Assembly: GCA_964057225.1 (NCBI GenBank)
Contig: CAXKVF010000074.1
Span: 248,001 to 312,000, forward strand
Source: Auanema rhodensis
Lineage: Eukaryota > Nematoda > Chromadorea > Rhabditida > Rhabditidae
Direction: 5' to 3'
DNA: 64,000 nucleotides
Below, in pieces: positions 34,301 through 48,160 of this stretch (position 1 is the stretch's first letter; each line of letters starts with the position of its first letter). Made by a program: the position numbers and the translations under genes. Under the pieces are notes generated by a model. It was given only the letters and a program-made list of their open reading frames with translations. It ran no database searches and was not told the origin of the DNA.

Positions 34301-37300
34301 TTTTGAAAACCGCATCTCTTCATCTTTCACGTGAAGCGAGTTACATACCAAGTGCACATCACGTGTACATTTAATTAGCATAAATTAAAGTTCACGTAAA
34401 TTTCAAAGTCATGGTTACCATGCACCAATATCAATAAAAATTTGTTTTTAGACTAATATGGACATGGGGAATCTAATTTTGAAAACGGCATCTCTTCATC
34501 TTTCACGTGAAGCGAGTTACATACCAAGTGCACATCACGTGTACATTTAATTAGCATAAATTAAAGTTCACGTAAATTTCAAAGTCATGGTTACCATGCA
34601 CCAATATCAATAAAAATTTGTTTTTAGACTAATATGGACATGGGGAATCTAATTTTGAAAACCGCATCTCTTTATCTTTCACGTGAAGCGAGTTACATAC
34701 CAAGTGCACATCACGTGTACATTTAATTAGCATAAATTAAAGTTCACGTAAATTTCAAAGTCATGGTTACCATGAACCAATATCAATAAAAATTTGTTTT
34801 TAGACTAATATGGACATGGAGAATCTAATTTTGAAAACCGCATCTCTTTATCTTTCACGTGAAGCGAGTTACATACCAAGTGCACATCACGTGTACATTT
34901 AATTAGCATAAATTGAAGTTCACGTAAATTTCAAAGTCATGGTTACCATGCACCAATATCAATAAAAATTTGTTTTTAGACTAATATGGACATGGGGAAT
35001 CTAATTTTGAAAACCGCATCTCTTTATCTTTCACGTGAAGCGAGTTGCATACCAAGTGCACATCACGTGTACATTTAATTAGCATAAATTAAAGTTCACG
35101 TAAATTTCAAAGTCATGGTTACCATGCACCAATATCAATAAAAATTTGTTTTTAGACTAATATGGACATGGGGAATCTAATTTTGAAAACCGCATCTCTT
35201 CATCTTTCACGTGAAGCGAGTTACATACCAAGTGCACATCACGTGTACATTTAATTAGCATAAATTAAAGTTCACGTAAATTTCAAAGTCATGGTTACCA
35301 TGCACCAATATCAATAAAAATTTGTTTTTAGACTAATATGGACATGGGGAATCTAATTTTGAAAACCGCATCTCTTTATCTTTCACGTGAAGCGAGTTAC
35401 ATACCAAGTGCACATCACGTGTACATTTAATTGGCATAAATTAAAGTTCACGTAAATTTCAAAGTCATGGTTACCATGAACCAATATCAATAAAAATTTG
35501 TTTTTAGACTAATATGGACATGGGGAATCTAATTTTGAAAACCGCATCTCTTTATCTTTCACGAGAAGCGAGTTACATACCAAGTGCACATCACGTGTAC
35601 ATTTAATTAGCATAAATTAAAGTTCACGTAAATTTTAAAGTCATGGTTACCATGCACCAATATCAATAAAAATTTGTTTTTAGACTAATATGGACATGGG
35701 GAATCTAATTTTGAAAACCGCATCTCTTTATCTTTCACGTGAAGCGAGTTACAAACCAAGTGCACATCACGTGTACATTTAATTAGCATAAATGAAAGTT
35801 CACGTAAATTTCAAAGTCATGGTTACCATGAACCAATATCAATAAAAATTTGTTTTTAGACTAATATGGACATGGGGAATCTAATTTTGAAAACCGCATC
35901 TCTTCATCTTTCACGTGAAGCGAGTTACATACCAAGTGCACATCACGTGTACATTTAATTAGCATAAATTAAAGTTCACGTAAATTTCAAAGTCATGGTT
36001 ACCATGCACCAATATCAATAAAAATTTGTTTTTAGACTAATATGGACATGAAGAATCTAATTTTGAAAACCGCATCTTTTTATCTTTCACGTGAAGCGAG
36101 TTACATACCAAGTGCACATCACGTGTACATTTAATTAGCATAAATTAAAGTTCACGTAAATTTCAAAGTCATGGTTACCATGAAGCAATATCAATAAAAA
36201 TTTGTTTTTAGACTAATATGGACATAGGGAATCTAATTTTGAAAACCGCATCTCTTTATCTTTCACGTGAAGCGAGTTACATACCAAGTGCACATCACGT
36301 GTACATTTAATTAGCATAAATTAAAGTTCACGTAAATTTCAAAGTCATGGTTACCATGAACCAATATCAATAAAAATTTGTTTTTAGACTAATATGGACA
36401 TGGGGAATCTAATTTTGAAAACCGCATTTCTTTATCTTTCACGTGAAGCGAGTTACATACCAAGTGCACATCACGTGTACATTTAATTAGCATAAATTAA
36501 AGTTCACGTAAAATTCAAAGTTATGGTTACCATGAACCAATATCAATAAAAATTTGTTTTTAGACTAATATGGACATGGGAAATCTAATTTTGAAAACCG
36601 CATCTCTTTATCTTTCACGTGAAGCGAGTTACATACCAAGTGCACATCACGTGTACATTTAATTAGCATAAATTAAAGTTCACGTAAATTTCAAAGTCAT
36701 GGTTACCATGAAGCAATATCAATAAAAATTTGTTTTTAGACTAATATGGACATGGGGAATCTAATTTTGAAAACCGGATCTCTTTATCTTTCACGTGAAG
36801 CGAGTTACAAACCAAGTGCACATCACGTGTACATTTAATTAGCATTAATTAAAGTTCACGTAAATTTCAAAGTCATGGTTACCATGAACCAATATCAATA
36901 AAAATTTGTTTTTAGACTAATATGGACATGGGGAATCTAATTTTGAAAACCGCATCTCTTTATCTTTCACGTGAAGCGAGTTACATACCAAGTGCACATC
37001 ACGTGTACATTTAATTAGCATAAATTAAAGTTCACGTAAATTTCAAAGTCATGGTTACCATGCACCAATATCAATAAAAATTTGTTTTTAGACTAATATG
37101 GACATGGGGAATCTAATTTTGAAAACCGCATCTCTTTATCTTTCACGTGAAGCGAGTTACATACCAAGTGCACATCACGTGTACATTTAATTAGCATAAA
37201 TTAAAGTTCACGTAAATTTCAAAGTCATGGTTACCATGCACCAATATCAATAAAAATTTGTTTTAAGACTAATATGGACATGGGGAATCTAATTTTGAAA

Positions 37301-40300
37301 ACCGCATCTCTTTATCTTTCACGTGAAGCGAGTTACATACCAAGTGCACATCACGTGTACATTTAATTAGCATAAATTAAAGTTCACGTAAATTTCAAAG
37401 TCATGGTTACCATGCACCAATATCAATAAAAATTTGTTTTTAGACTAATATGGACATGGGGAATCTAATTTTGAAAACCGCATCTCTTTATCTTTCACGT
37501 GAAGCGAGTTACATACCAAGTGCACATCACGTGTACATTTAATTAGCATAAATTAAAGTTCACGTAAATTTCAAAGTCATGGTTACCATGCACCAATATC
37601 AATAAAAATTTGTTTTTAGACTAATATGGACATGGGGAATCTAATTTTGAAAACGGCATCTCTTCATCTTTCACGTGAAGCGAGTTACATACCAAGTGCA
37701 CATCACGTGTACATTTAATTAGCATAAATTAAAGTTCACGTAAATTTCAAAGTCATGGTTACCATGCACCAATATCAATAAAAATTTGTTTTTAGACTAA
37801 TATGGACATGGGGAATCTAATTTTGAAAACCGCATCTCTTTATCTTTCACGTGAAGCGAGTTACATACCAAGTGCACATCACGTGTACATTTAATTAGCA
37901 TAAATTAAAGTTCACGTAAATTTCAAAGTCATGGTTACCATGAACCAATATCAATAAAAATTTGTTTTTAGACTAATATGGACATGGGGAATCTAATTTT
38001 GAAAACCGCATCTCTTTATCTTTCACGTGAAGCGAGTTACATACCAAGTGCACATCACGTGTACATTTAATTAGCATAAATTGAAGTTCACGTAAATTTC
38101 AAAGTCATGGTTACCATGCACCAATATCAATAAAAATTTGTTTTTAGACTAATATGGACATGGGAAATCTAATTTTGAAAACCGCATCTCTTTATCTTTC
38201 ACGTGAAGCGAGTTGCATACCAAGTGCACATCACGTGTACATTTAATTAGCATAAATTAAAGTTCACGTAAATTTCAAAGTCATGGTTACCATGCACCAA
38301 TATCAATAAAAATTTGTTTTTAGACTAATATGGACATGGGGAATCTAATTTTGAAAACCGCATCTCTTCATCTTTCACGTGAAGCGAGTTACATACCAAG
38401 TGCACATCACGTGTACATTTAATTAGCATAAATTAAAGTTCACGTAAATTTCAAAGTCATGGTTACCATGCACCAATATCAATAAAAATTTGTTTTTAGA
38501 CTAATATGGACATGGGGAATCTAATTTTGAAAACCGCATCTCTTTATCTTTCACGTGAAGCGAGTTACATACCAAGTGCACATCACGTGTACATTTAATT
38601 AGCATAAATGAAAGTTCACGTAAATTTCAAAGTCATGGTTACCATGAACCAATATCAATAAAAATTTGTTTTTAGACTAATATGGACATGGGGAATCTAA
38701 TTTTGAAAACCGCATCTCTTCATCTTTCACGTGAAGCGAGTTACATACCAAGTGCACATCACGTGTACATTTAATTAGCATAAATTAAAGTTCACGTAAA
38801 TTTCAAAGTCATGGTTACCATGCACCAATATCAATAAAAATTTGTTTTTAGACTAATATGGACATGGGGAATCTAATTTTGAAAACCGCATCTTTTTATC
38901 TTTCACGTGAAGCGAGTTACACACCAAGTGCACATCACGTGTACATTTAATTAGCATAAATTAAAGTTCACGTAAATTTCAAAGTCATGGTTACCATGAA
39001 GCAATATCAATAAAAATTTGTTTTTAGACTAATATGGACATGAGGAATCTAATTTTGAAAACCGCATCTCTTTATCTTTCACGTGAAGCGAGTTACATAC
39101 CAAGTGCACATCACGTGTACATTTAATTAGCATAAATTAAAGTTCACGTAAATTTCAAAGTCATGGTTACCATGAACCAATATCAATAAAAATTTGTTTT
39201 TAGACTAATATGGACATGGGGAATCTAATTTTGAAAACCGCATTTCTTTATCTTTCACGTGAAGCGAGTTACATACCAAGTGCACATCACGTGTACATTT
39301 AATTAGCATAAATTAAAGTTCACGTAAAATTCAAAGTTATGGTTACCATGAACCAATATCAATAAAAATTTGTTTTTAGACTAATATGGACATGGGGAAT
39401 CTAATTTTGAAAACCGCATCTTTTTATCTTTCACGTGAAGCGAGTTACATACCAAGTGCACATCACGTGTACATTTAATTAGCATAAATTAAAGTTCACG
39501 TAAATTTCAAAGTCATGGTTACCATGAAGCAATATCAATAAAAATTTGTTTTTAGACTAATATGAACATGGGGAATCTAATTTTGAAAACCGGATCTCTT
39601 TATCTTTCACGTGAAGCGAGTTACAAACCAAGTGCACATCACGTGTACATTTAATTAGCATTAATTAAAGTTCACGTAAATTTCAAAGTCATGGTTACCA
39701 TGAACCAATATCAATAAAAATTTGTTTTTAGACTAATATGGACATGGGGAATCTAATTTTGAAAACCGCATCTCTTTATCTTTCACGTGAAGCGAGTTAC
39801 ATACCAAGTGCACATCACGTGTACATTTAATTAGCATAAATTAAAGTTCACGTAAATTTCAAAGTCATGGTTACCATGCACCAATATCAATAAAAATTTG
39901 TTTTTAGACTAATATGGACATGGGGAATCTAATTTTGAAAACCGCATCTCTTTATCTTTCACGTGATGCGAGTTACATACCAAGTGCACATCACGTGTAC
40001 ATTTAATTAGCATAAATTAAAGTTCACGTAAATTTCAAAGTCATGGTTACCATGAACCAATATCAATAAAAATTTGTTTTTAGACTAATATGGACATGGG
40101 GAATCTAATTTTGAAAACCGCATCTCTTTATCTTTCACGTGAAGCGAGTTACATACCAAGTGCACATCACGTGTACATTTAATTAGCATAAATTAAAGTT
40201 CACGTAAATTTCAAAGTCATGGTTACCATGCACCAATATCAATAAAAATTTGTTTTTAGACTAATATGGACATGGGGAATCTAATTTTGAAAACCGCATC

Positions 40301-41076
40301 TCTTTATCTTTCACGTGAAGCGAGTTACATACCAAGTGCACATCACGTGTACATTTAATTAGCATAAATTAAAGTTCACGTAAATTTCAAAGTCATGGTT
40401 ACCATGCACCAATATCAATAAAAATTTGTTTTTAGACTAATATGGACATGGGGAATCTAATTTTGAAAACCGCATCTCTTTATCTTTCACGTGAAGCGAG
40501 TTACATACCAAGTGCACATCACGTGTACATTTAATTAGCATAAATTAAAGTTCACGTAAATTTCAAAGTCATGGTTACCATGAACCAATATCAATAAAAA
40601 TCTGTTTTTAGACTAATATGGACATGGGGAATCTAATTTTGAAAACCGCATCTCTTTATCTTTCACGTGAAGCGAGTTACATACCAAGTGCACATCACGT
40701 GTACATTTAATTAGCATAAATTAAAGTTCACGTAAATTTCAAAGTCATGGTTACCATGAACCAATATCAATAAAAATTTGTTTTTAGACTAATATGGACA
40801 TGGGGAATCTAATTTTGAAAACCGCATCTCTTTATCTTTCACGTGAAGCGAGTTACATACCAAGTGCACATCACGTGTACATTTAATTAGCATAAATTAA
40901 AGTTCACGTAAATTTCAAAGTCATGGTTACCATGAACCAATATCAATAAAAATTTGTTTTTAGACTAATATGGACAGGGGGAATCTAATTTTGAAAACCG
41001 CATCTCTTTATCTTTCACGTGAAGCGAGTTACATACCAAGTGCACATCACGTGTACATTTAATTAGCATAAATTAA
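22368..41076 (-). repeat. 176-bp satellite, inverted block (about 106 monomers)
   Basis: Same monomer, reverse orientation. GCGAGTTACAT recurs from 22368 to 41024, a distance of 18656 bp = 106 x 176, so no net indel. The block holds higher-order repeats: the segment near 23689-24900 recurs 2112 bp later (12 monomers). The marker AAACCTCATC recurs at 28680, 30968, 32904 and 34136 (13, 11 and 7 monomers). Variant order matches arrays A and C read backwards, so it is an inverted relative of them and not of array B. No genes are seen. Confidence 0.97.
23600..27140 (-). repeat. tandem 12-monomer higher-order repeat in the inverted block
   Basis: Markers of the first copy recur 2112 bp on: GCATTAATATC at 23689 and 25801, TTGGCATAAAT near 23817 and 25929, CACGAGAAG near 23946 and 26058, AAATGAAAG near 24178 and 26290, TTTTTATC near 24462 and 26574. 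Another copy of the TTGGCATAAAT monomer lies at 35433, 9504 bp (54 monomers) further. This is the inverted form of the higher-order repeat in arrays A and C. Confidence 0.87.
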
Positions 41077-41098
41077 CTTTAATTTGCATAAATGAACT
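41077..41098. other. 22-bp spacer at the second orientation switch
   Basis: The inverted block ends in AATTAA (41071-41076) and the + block starts in TTAATT (41099-41104). These are the innermost bases of inverted arms that extend for kilobases. The AT-rich spacer contains pieces of the monomer (CTTTAATTT, GCATAAAT, GAACT), so it looks patched from local satellite and not from foreign DNA. Confidence 0.9.
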
Positions 41099-44000
41099 TT
41101 AATTTATGCTAATTAAATGTACACGTGATGTGCACTTGGTATGTAACTCGCTTCACGTGAAAGATGAAGAGATGCGGTTTTCAAAATTAGATTCCCCATG
41201 TCCATATTAGTCTAAAAACAAATTTTTATTGATATTGGTTCATGGTAACCATGACTTTGAAATTTACGTGAACTTTAATTTATGCTAATTAAATGTACAC
41301 GTGATGTGCACTTGGTATGTAACTCGCTTCACGTGAAAGATAAAGAGATGCGGTTTTCAAAATTAGATTCCCCATGTCCATATTAGTCTAAAAACAAATT
41401 TTTATTGATATTGGTTCATGGTAACCATGACTTTGAAATTTACGTGAACTTTAATTTATGCTAATTAAATGTACACGTGATGTGCACTTGGTATGTAACT
41501 CGCTTCACGTGAAAGATAAAGAGATGCGGTTTTCAAAATTAGATTCCCCATGTCCATATTAGTCTAAAAACAAATTTTTATTGATATTAGTTCATGGTAA
41601 CCATGACTTTGAAATATACGTGAACTTTAATTTATGCTAATTAAATGTACACGTGATGTGCACTTGGTATGTAACTCGCTTCACGTGAAAGATAAAGAGA
41701 TGCGGTTTTCAAAATTAGATTCCCCCTGTCCATATTAGTCTAAAAACAAACTTTTATTGATATTGGTGCATGGTAACCATGACTTTGAAATTTACGTGAA
41801 CTTTAATTTATGCTAATTAAATGTACACGTGATGTGCACTTGGTATGTAACTCGCTTCACGTGAAAGATGAAGAGATGCGGTTTTCAAAATTAGATTCCC
41901 CATGTCCATATTAGTCTAAAAACAAACTTTTATTGATATTGGTGCATGGTAACCATGACTTTGAAATTTACGTGAACTTTAATTTATGCTAATTAAATGT
42001 ACACGTGATGTGCACTTGGTATGTAACTCGCTTCACGTGAAAGATAAAGAGATGCGGTTTTCAAAATTAGATTCCCCATGTCCATATTAGTCTAAAAACA
42101 AACTTTTATTGATATTGGTGCATGGTAACCATGACTTTGAAATTTACGTGAACTTTAATTTATGCTAATTAAATGTACACGTGATGTGCACTTGGTATGT
42201 AACTCGCTTCACGTGAAAGATAAAGAGATGCGGTTTTCAAAATTAGATTCCCCATGTCCATATTAGTCTTAAAACAAATTTTTATTGATATTGGTGCATG
42301 GTAACCATGACTTTGAAATTTACGTGAACTTTAATTTATGCTAATTAAATGTACACGTGATGTGCACTTGGTATGCAACTCGCTTCACGTGAAAGATAAA
42401 GAGATGCGGTTTTCAAAATTAGATTCCCCATGTCCATATTAGTCTAAAAACAAATTTTTATTGATATTGATGCATGGTAACCATGACTTTGAAATTTACG
42501 TGAACTTTAATTTATGCTAATTAAATGTACACGTGATGTGCACTTGGTATGTAACTCGCTTCACGTGAAAGATGAAGAGATGCGGTTTTCAAAATTAGAT
42601 TCCTCATGTCCATATTAGTCTAAAAACAAATTTTTATTGATATTGGTTCATGGTAACCATGACTTTGAAATTTACGTGAACTTTAATTTATGCTAATTAA
42701 ATGTACACGTGATGTGCACTTGGTATGTAACTCGTTTCACGTGAAAGATAAAGAGATGAGGTTTTCAAAATTAGATTCCCCATGTCCATATTAGTCTAAA
42801 AACAAATTTTTATTGATATTGGTGCATGGTAACCATGACTTTGAAATTTACGTGAACTTTAATTTATGCTAATTAAATGTACACGTGATGTGCACTTGGT
42901 ATGTAACTCGCTTCACGTGAAAGATAAAGAGATGCGGTTTTCAAAATTAGATTCCCCATGTCCATATTAGTCTAAAAACAAATTTTTATTGATATTGGTG
43001 CATGGTAACCATGACTTTGAAATTTACGTGAACTTTAATTTATGCTAATTAAATGTACACGTGATGTGCACTTGGTATGTAACTCGCTTCACGTGAAAGA
43101 TGAAGAGATGCCGTTTTCAAAATTAGATTCCCCATGTCCATATTAGTCTAAAAACAAATTTTTATTGATATTGGTGCATGGTAACCATGACTTTGAAATT
43201 TACGTGAACTTTAATTTATGCTAATTAAATGTACACGTGATGTGCACTTGGTATGTAACTCGCTTCACGTGAAAGATAAAGAGATGCGGTTTTCAAAATT
43301 AGATTCCCCATGTCCATATTAGTCTAAAAACAAATTTTTATTGATATTGGTTCATGGTAACCATGACTTTGAAATTTACGTGAACTTTAATTTATGCTAA
43401 TTAAATGTACACGTGATGTGCACTTGGTATGTAACTCGCTTCACGTGAAAGATAAAGAGATGCGGTTTTCAAAATTAGATTCCCCATGTCCATATTAGTC
43501 TAAAAACAAATTTTTATTGATATTGGTGCATGGTAACCATGACTTTGAAATTTACGTGAACTTTAATTTATGCTAATTAAATGTACACGTGATGTGCACT
43601 TGGTATGTAACTCGCTTCACGTGAAAGATAAAGAGATGCGGTTTTCAAAATTAGATTCCCCATGTCCATATTAGTCTAAAAACAAATTTTTATTGATATT
43701 GGTGCATGGTAACCATGACTTTGAAATTTACGTGAACTTTAATTTATGCTAATTAAATGTACACGTGATGTGCACTTGGTATGTAACTCGCTTCACGTGA
43801 AAGATAAAGAGATGCGGTTTTCAAAATTAGATTCCCCATGTCCATATTAGTCTTAAAACAAATTTTTATTGATATTGGTGCATGGTAACCATGACTTTGA
43901 AATTTACGTGAACTTTAATTTATGCTAATTAAATGTACACGTGATGTGCACTTGGTATGTAACTCGCTTCACGTGAAAGATAAAGAGATGCGGTTTTCAA

Positions 44001-44589
44001 AATTAGATTCCCCATGTCCATATTAGTCTAAAAACAAAATTTTATTGATATTGGTGCATGGTAACCATGACTTTGAAATTTACGTGAACTTTAATTTATG
44101 CTAATTAAATGTACACGTGATGTGCACTTGGTATGTAACTCGCTTCACGTGAAAGATAAAGAGATGCGGTTTTCAAAATTAGATTCCCCATGTCCATATT
44201 AGTCTAAAAACAAATTTTTATTGATATTGGTTCATGGTAACCATGACTTTGAAATTTACGTGAACTTTAATTAATGCTAATTAAATGTACACGTGATGTG
44301 CACTTGGTTTGTAACTCGCTTCACGTGAAAGATAAAGAGATCCGGTTTTCAAAATTAGATTCCCCATGTCCATATTAGTCTAAAAACAAATTTTTATTGA
44401 TATTGTTTCATGGTAACCATGACTTTGAAATTTACGTGAACTTTAATTTATGCTAATTAAATGTACACGTGATGTGCACTTGGTATGTAACTCGCTTCAC
44501 GTGAAAGATAAAGAGATGCGGTTTTCAAAATTAGATTTCCCATGTCCATATTAGTCTAAAAACAAATTTTTATTGATATTGGTTCATGG

Positions 44590-47500
44590 TAACCATAACT
44601 TTGAATTTTACGTGAACTTTAATTTATGCTAATTAAATGTACACGTGATGTGCACTTGGTATGTAACTCGCTTCACGTGAAAGATAAAGAAATGCGGTTT
44701 TCAAAATTAGATTCCCCATGTCCATATTAGTCTAAAAACAAATTTTTATTGATATTGGTTCATGGTAACCATGACTTTGAAATTTACGTGAACTTTAATT
44801 TATGCTAATTAAATGTACACGTGATGTGCACTTGGTATGTAACTCGCTTCACGTGAAAGATAAAGAGATGCGGTTTTCAAAATTAGATTCCCCATGTCCA
44901 TATTAGTCTAAAAACAAATTTTTATTGATATTGCTTCATGGTAACCATGACTTTGAAATTTACGTGAACTTTAATTTATGCTAATTAAATGTACACGTGA
45001 TGTGCACTTGGTATGTAACTCGCTTCACGTGAAAGATAAAAAGATGCGGTTTTCAAAATTAGATTCCCCATGTCCATATTAGTCTAAAAACAAATTTTTA
45101 TTGATATTGGTGCATGGTAACCATGACTTTGAAATTTACGTGAACTTTAATTTATGCTAATTAAATGTACACGTGATGTGCACTTGGTATGTAACTCGCT
45201 TCACGTGAAAGATGAAGAGATGCGGTTTTCAAAATTAGATTCCCCATGTCCATATTAGTCTAAAAACAAATTTTTATTGATATTGGTTCATGGTAACCAT
45301 GACTTTGAAATTTACGTGAACTTTCATTTATGCTAATTAAATGTACACGTGATGTGCACTTGGTATGTAACTCGCTTCACGTGAAAGATAAAGAGATGCG
45401 GTTTTCAAAATTAGATTCCCCATGTCCATATTAGTCTAAAAACAAATTTTTATTGATATTGGTGCATGGTAACCATGACTTTAAAATTTACGTGAACTTT
45501 AATTTATGCTAATTAAATGTACACGTGATGTGCACTTGGTATGTAACTCGCTTCTCGTGAAAGATAAAGAGATGCGGTTTTCAAAATTAGATTCCCCATG
45601 TCCATATTAGTCTAAAAACAAATTTTTATTGATATTGGTTCATGGTAACCATGACTTTGAAATTTACGTGAACTTTAATTTATGCCAATTAAATGTACAC
45701 GTGATGTGCACTTGGTATGTAACTCGCTTCACGTGAAAGATAAAGAGATGCGGTTTTCAAAATTAGATTCCCCATGTCCATATTAGTCTAAAAACAAATT
45801 TTTATTGATATTAATGCATGGTAACCATGACTTTGAAATTTACGTGAACTTTAATTTATGCTAATTAAATGTACACGTGATGTGCACTTGGTATGTAACT
45901 CGCTTCACGTGAAAGATGAAGAGATGCGGTTTTCAAAATTAGATTCCCCATGTCCATATTAGTCTAAAAACAAATTTTTATTGATATTGGTGCATGGTAA
46001 CCATGACTTTGAAATTTACGTGAACTTTAATTTATGCTAATTAAATGTACACGTGATGTGCACTTGGTATGCAACTCGCTTCACGTGAAAGATAAAGAGA
46101 TGCGGTTTTCAAAATTAGATTCCCCATGTCCATATTAGTCTAAAAACAAATTTTTATTGATATTGGTGCATGGTAACCATGACTTTGAAATTTACGTGAA
46201 CTTCAATTTATGCTAATTAAATGTACACGTGATGTGCACTTGGTATGTAACTCGCTTCACGTGAAAGATAAAGAGATGCGGTTTTCAAAATTAGATTCCC
46301 CATGTCCATATTAGTCTAAAAACAAATTTTTATTGATATTGGTTCATGGTAACCATGACTTTGAAATTTACGTGAACTTTAATTTATGCTAATTAAATGT
46401 ACACGTGATGTGCACTTGGTATGTAACTCGCTTCACGTGAAAGATAAAGAGATGCGGTTTTCAAAATTAGATTTCCCATGTCCATATTAGTCTAAAAACA
46501 AATTTTTATTGATATTGGTTCATGGTAACCATAACTTTGAATTTTACGTGAACTTTAATTTATGCTAATTAAATGTACACGTGATGTGCACTTGGTATGT
46601 AACTCGCTTCACGTGAAAGATAAAGAGATGCGGTTTTCAAAATTAGATTTCCCATGTCCATATTAGTCTAAAAACAAATTTTTATTGATATTGGTTCATG
46701 GTAACCATAACTTTGAATTTTACGTGAACTTTAATTTATGCTAATTAAATGTACACGTGATGTGCACTTGGTATGTAACTCGCTTCACGTGAAAGATAAA
46801 GAAATGCGGTTTTCAAAATTAGATTCCCCATGTCCATATTAGTCTAAAAACAAATTTTTATTGATATTGGTTCATGGTAACCATGACTTTGAAATTTACG
46901 TGAACTTTAATTTATGCTAATTAAATGTACACGTGATGTGCACTTGGTATGTAACTCGCTTCACGTGAAAGATAAAGAGATGCGGTTTTCAAAATTAGAT
47001 TCCCCATGTCCATATTAGTCTAAAAACAAATTTTTATTGATATTGCTTCATGGTAACCATGACTTTGAAATTTACGTGAACTTTAATTTATGCTAATTAA
47101 ATGTACACGTGATGTGCACTTGGTATGTAACTCGCTTCACGTGAAAGATAAAAAGATGCGGTTTTCAAAATTAGATTCCCCATGTCCATATTAGTCTAAA
47201 AACAAATTTTTATTGATATTGGTGCATGGTAACCATGACTTTGAAATTTACGTGAACTTTAATTTATGCTAATTAAATGTACACGTGATGTGCACTTGGT
47301 ATGTAACTCGCTTCACGTGAAAGATGAAGAGATGCGGTTTTCAAAATTAGATTCCCCATGTCCATATTAGTCTAAAAACAAATTTTTATTGATATTGGTT
47401 CATGGTAACCATGACTTTGAAATTTACGTGAACTTTCATTTATGCTAATTAAATGTACACGTGATGTGCACTTGGTATGTAACTCGCTTCACGTGAAAGA

Positions 47501-48160
47501 TAAAGAGATGCGGTTTTCAAAATTAGATTCCCCATGTCCATATTAGTCTAAAAACAAATTTTTATTGATATTGGTGCATGGTAACCATGACTTTAAAATT
47601 TACGTGAACTTTAATTTATGCTAATTAAATGTACACGTGATGTGCACTTGGTATGTAACTCGCTTCTCGTGAAAGATAAAGAGATGCGGTTTTCAAAATT
47701 AGATTCCCCATGTCCATATTAGTCTAAAAACAAATTTTTATTGATATTGGTTCATGGTAACCATGACTTTGAAATTTACGTGAACTTTAATTTATGCCAA
47801 TTAAATGTACACGTGATGTGCACTTGGTATGTAACTCGCTTCACGTGAAAGATAAAGAGATGCGGTTTTCAAAATTAGATTCCCCATGTCCATATTAGTC
47901 TAAAAACAAATTTTTATTGATATTAATGCATGGTAACCATGACTTTGAAATTTACGTGAACTTTAATTTATGCTAATTAAATGTACACGTGATGTGCACT
48001 TGGTATGTAACTCGCTTCACGTGAAAGATGAAGAGATGCGGTTTTCAAAATTAGATTCCCCATGTCCATATTAGTCTAAAAACAAATTTTTATTGATATT
48101 GGTGCATGGTAACCATGACTTTGAAATTTACGTGAACTTCAATTTATGCTAATTAAATGT
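44590..48160 (+). repeat. tandem pair of 12-monomer higher-order repeats
   Basis: Diagnostic variants recur exactly 2112 bp (12 x 176) apart: ATAACTTTGAATTTT at 44597 and 46709, CTTTCATTT at 45325 and 47437, CTTTAAAATTT at 45481 and 47593, TATGCCAATT at 45686 and 47798, TTAATGCATGG at 45811 and 47923. After that the spacing drops to 1936 bp (11 monomers; CTTCAATTT at 46204 and 48140), so the second copy lost one monomer, as unequal crossing-over would produce. Confidence 0.9.
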
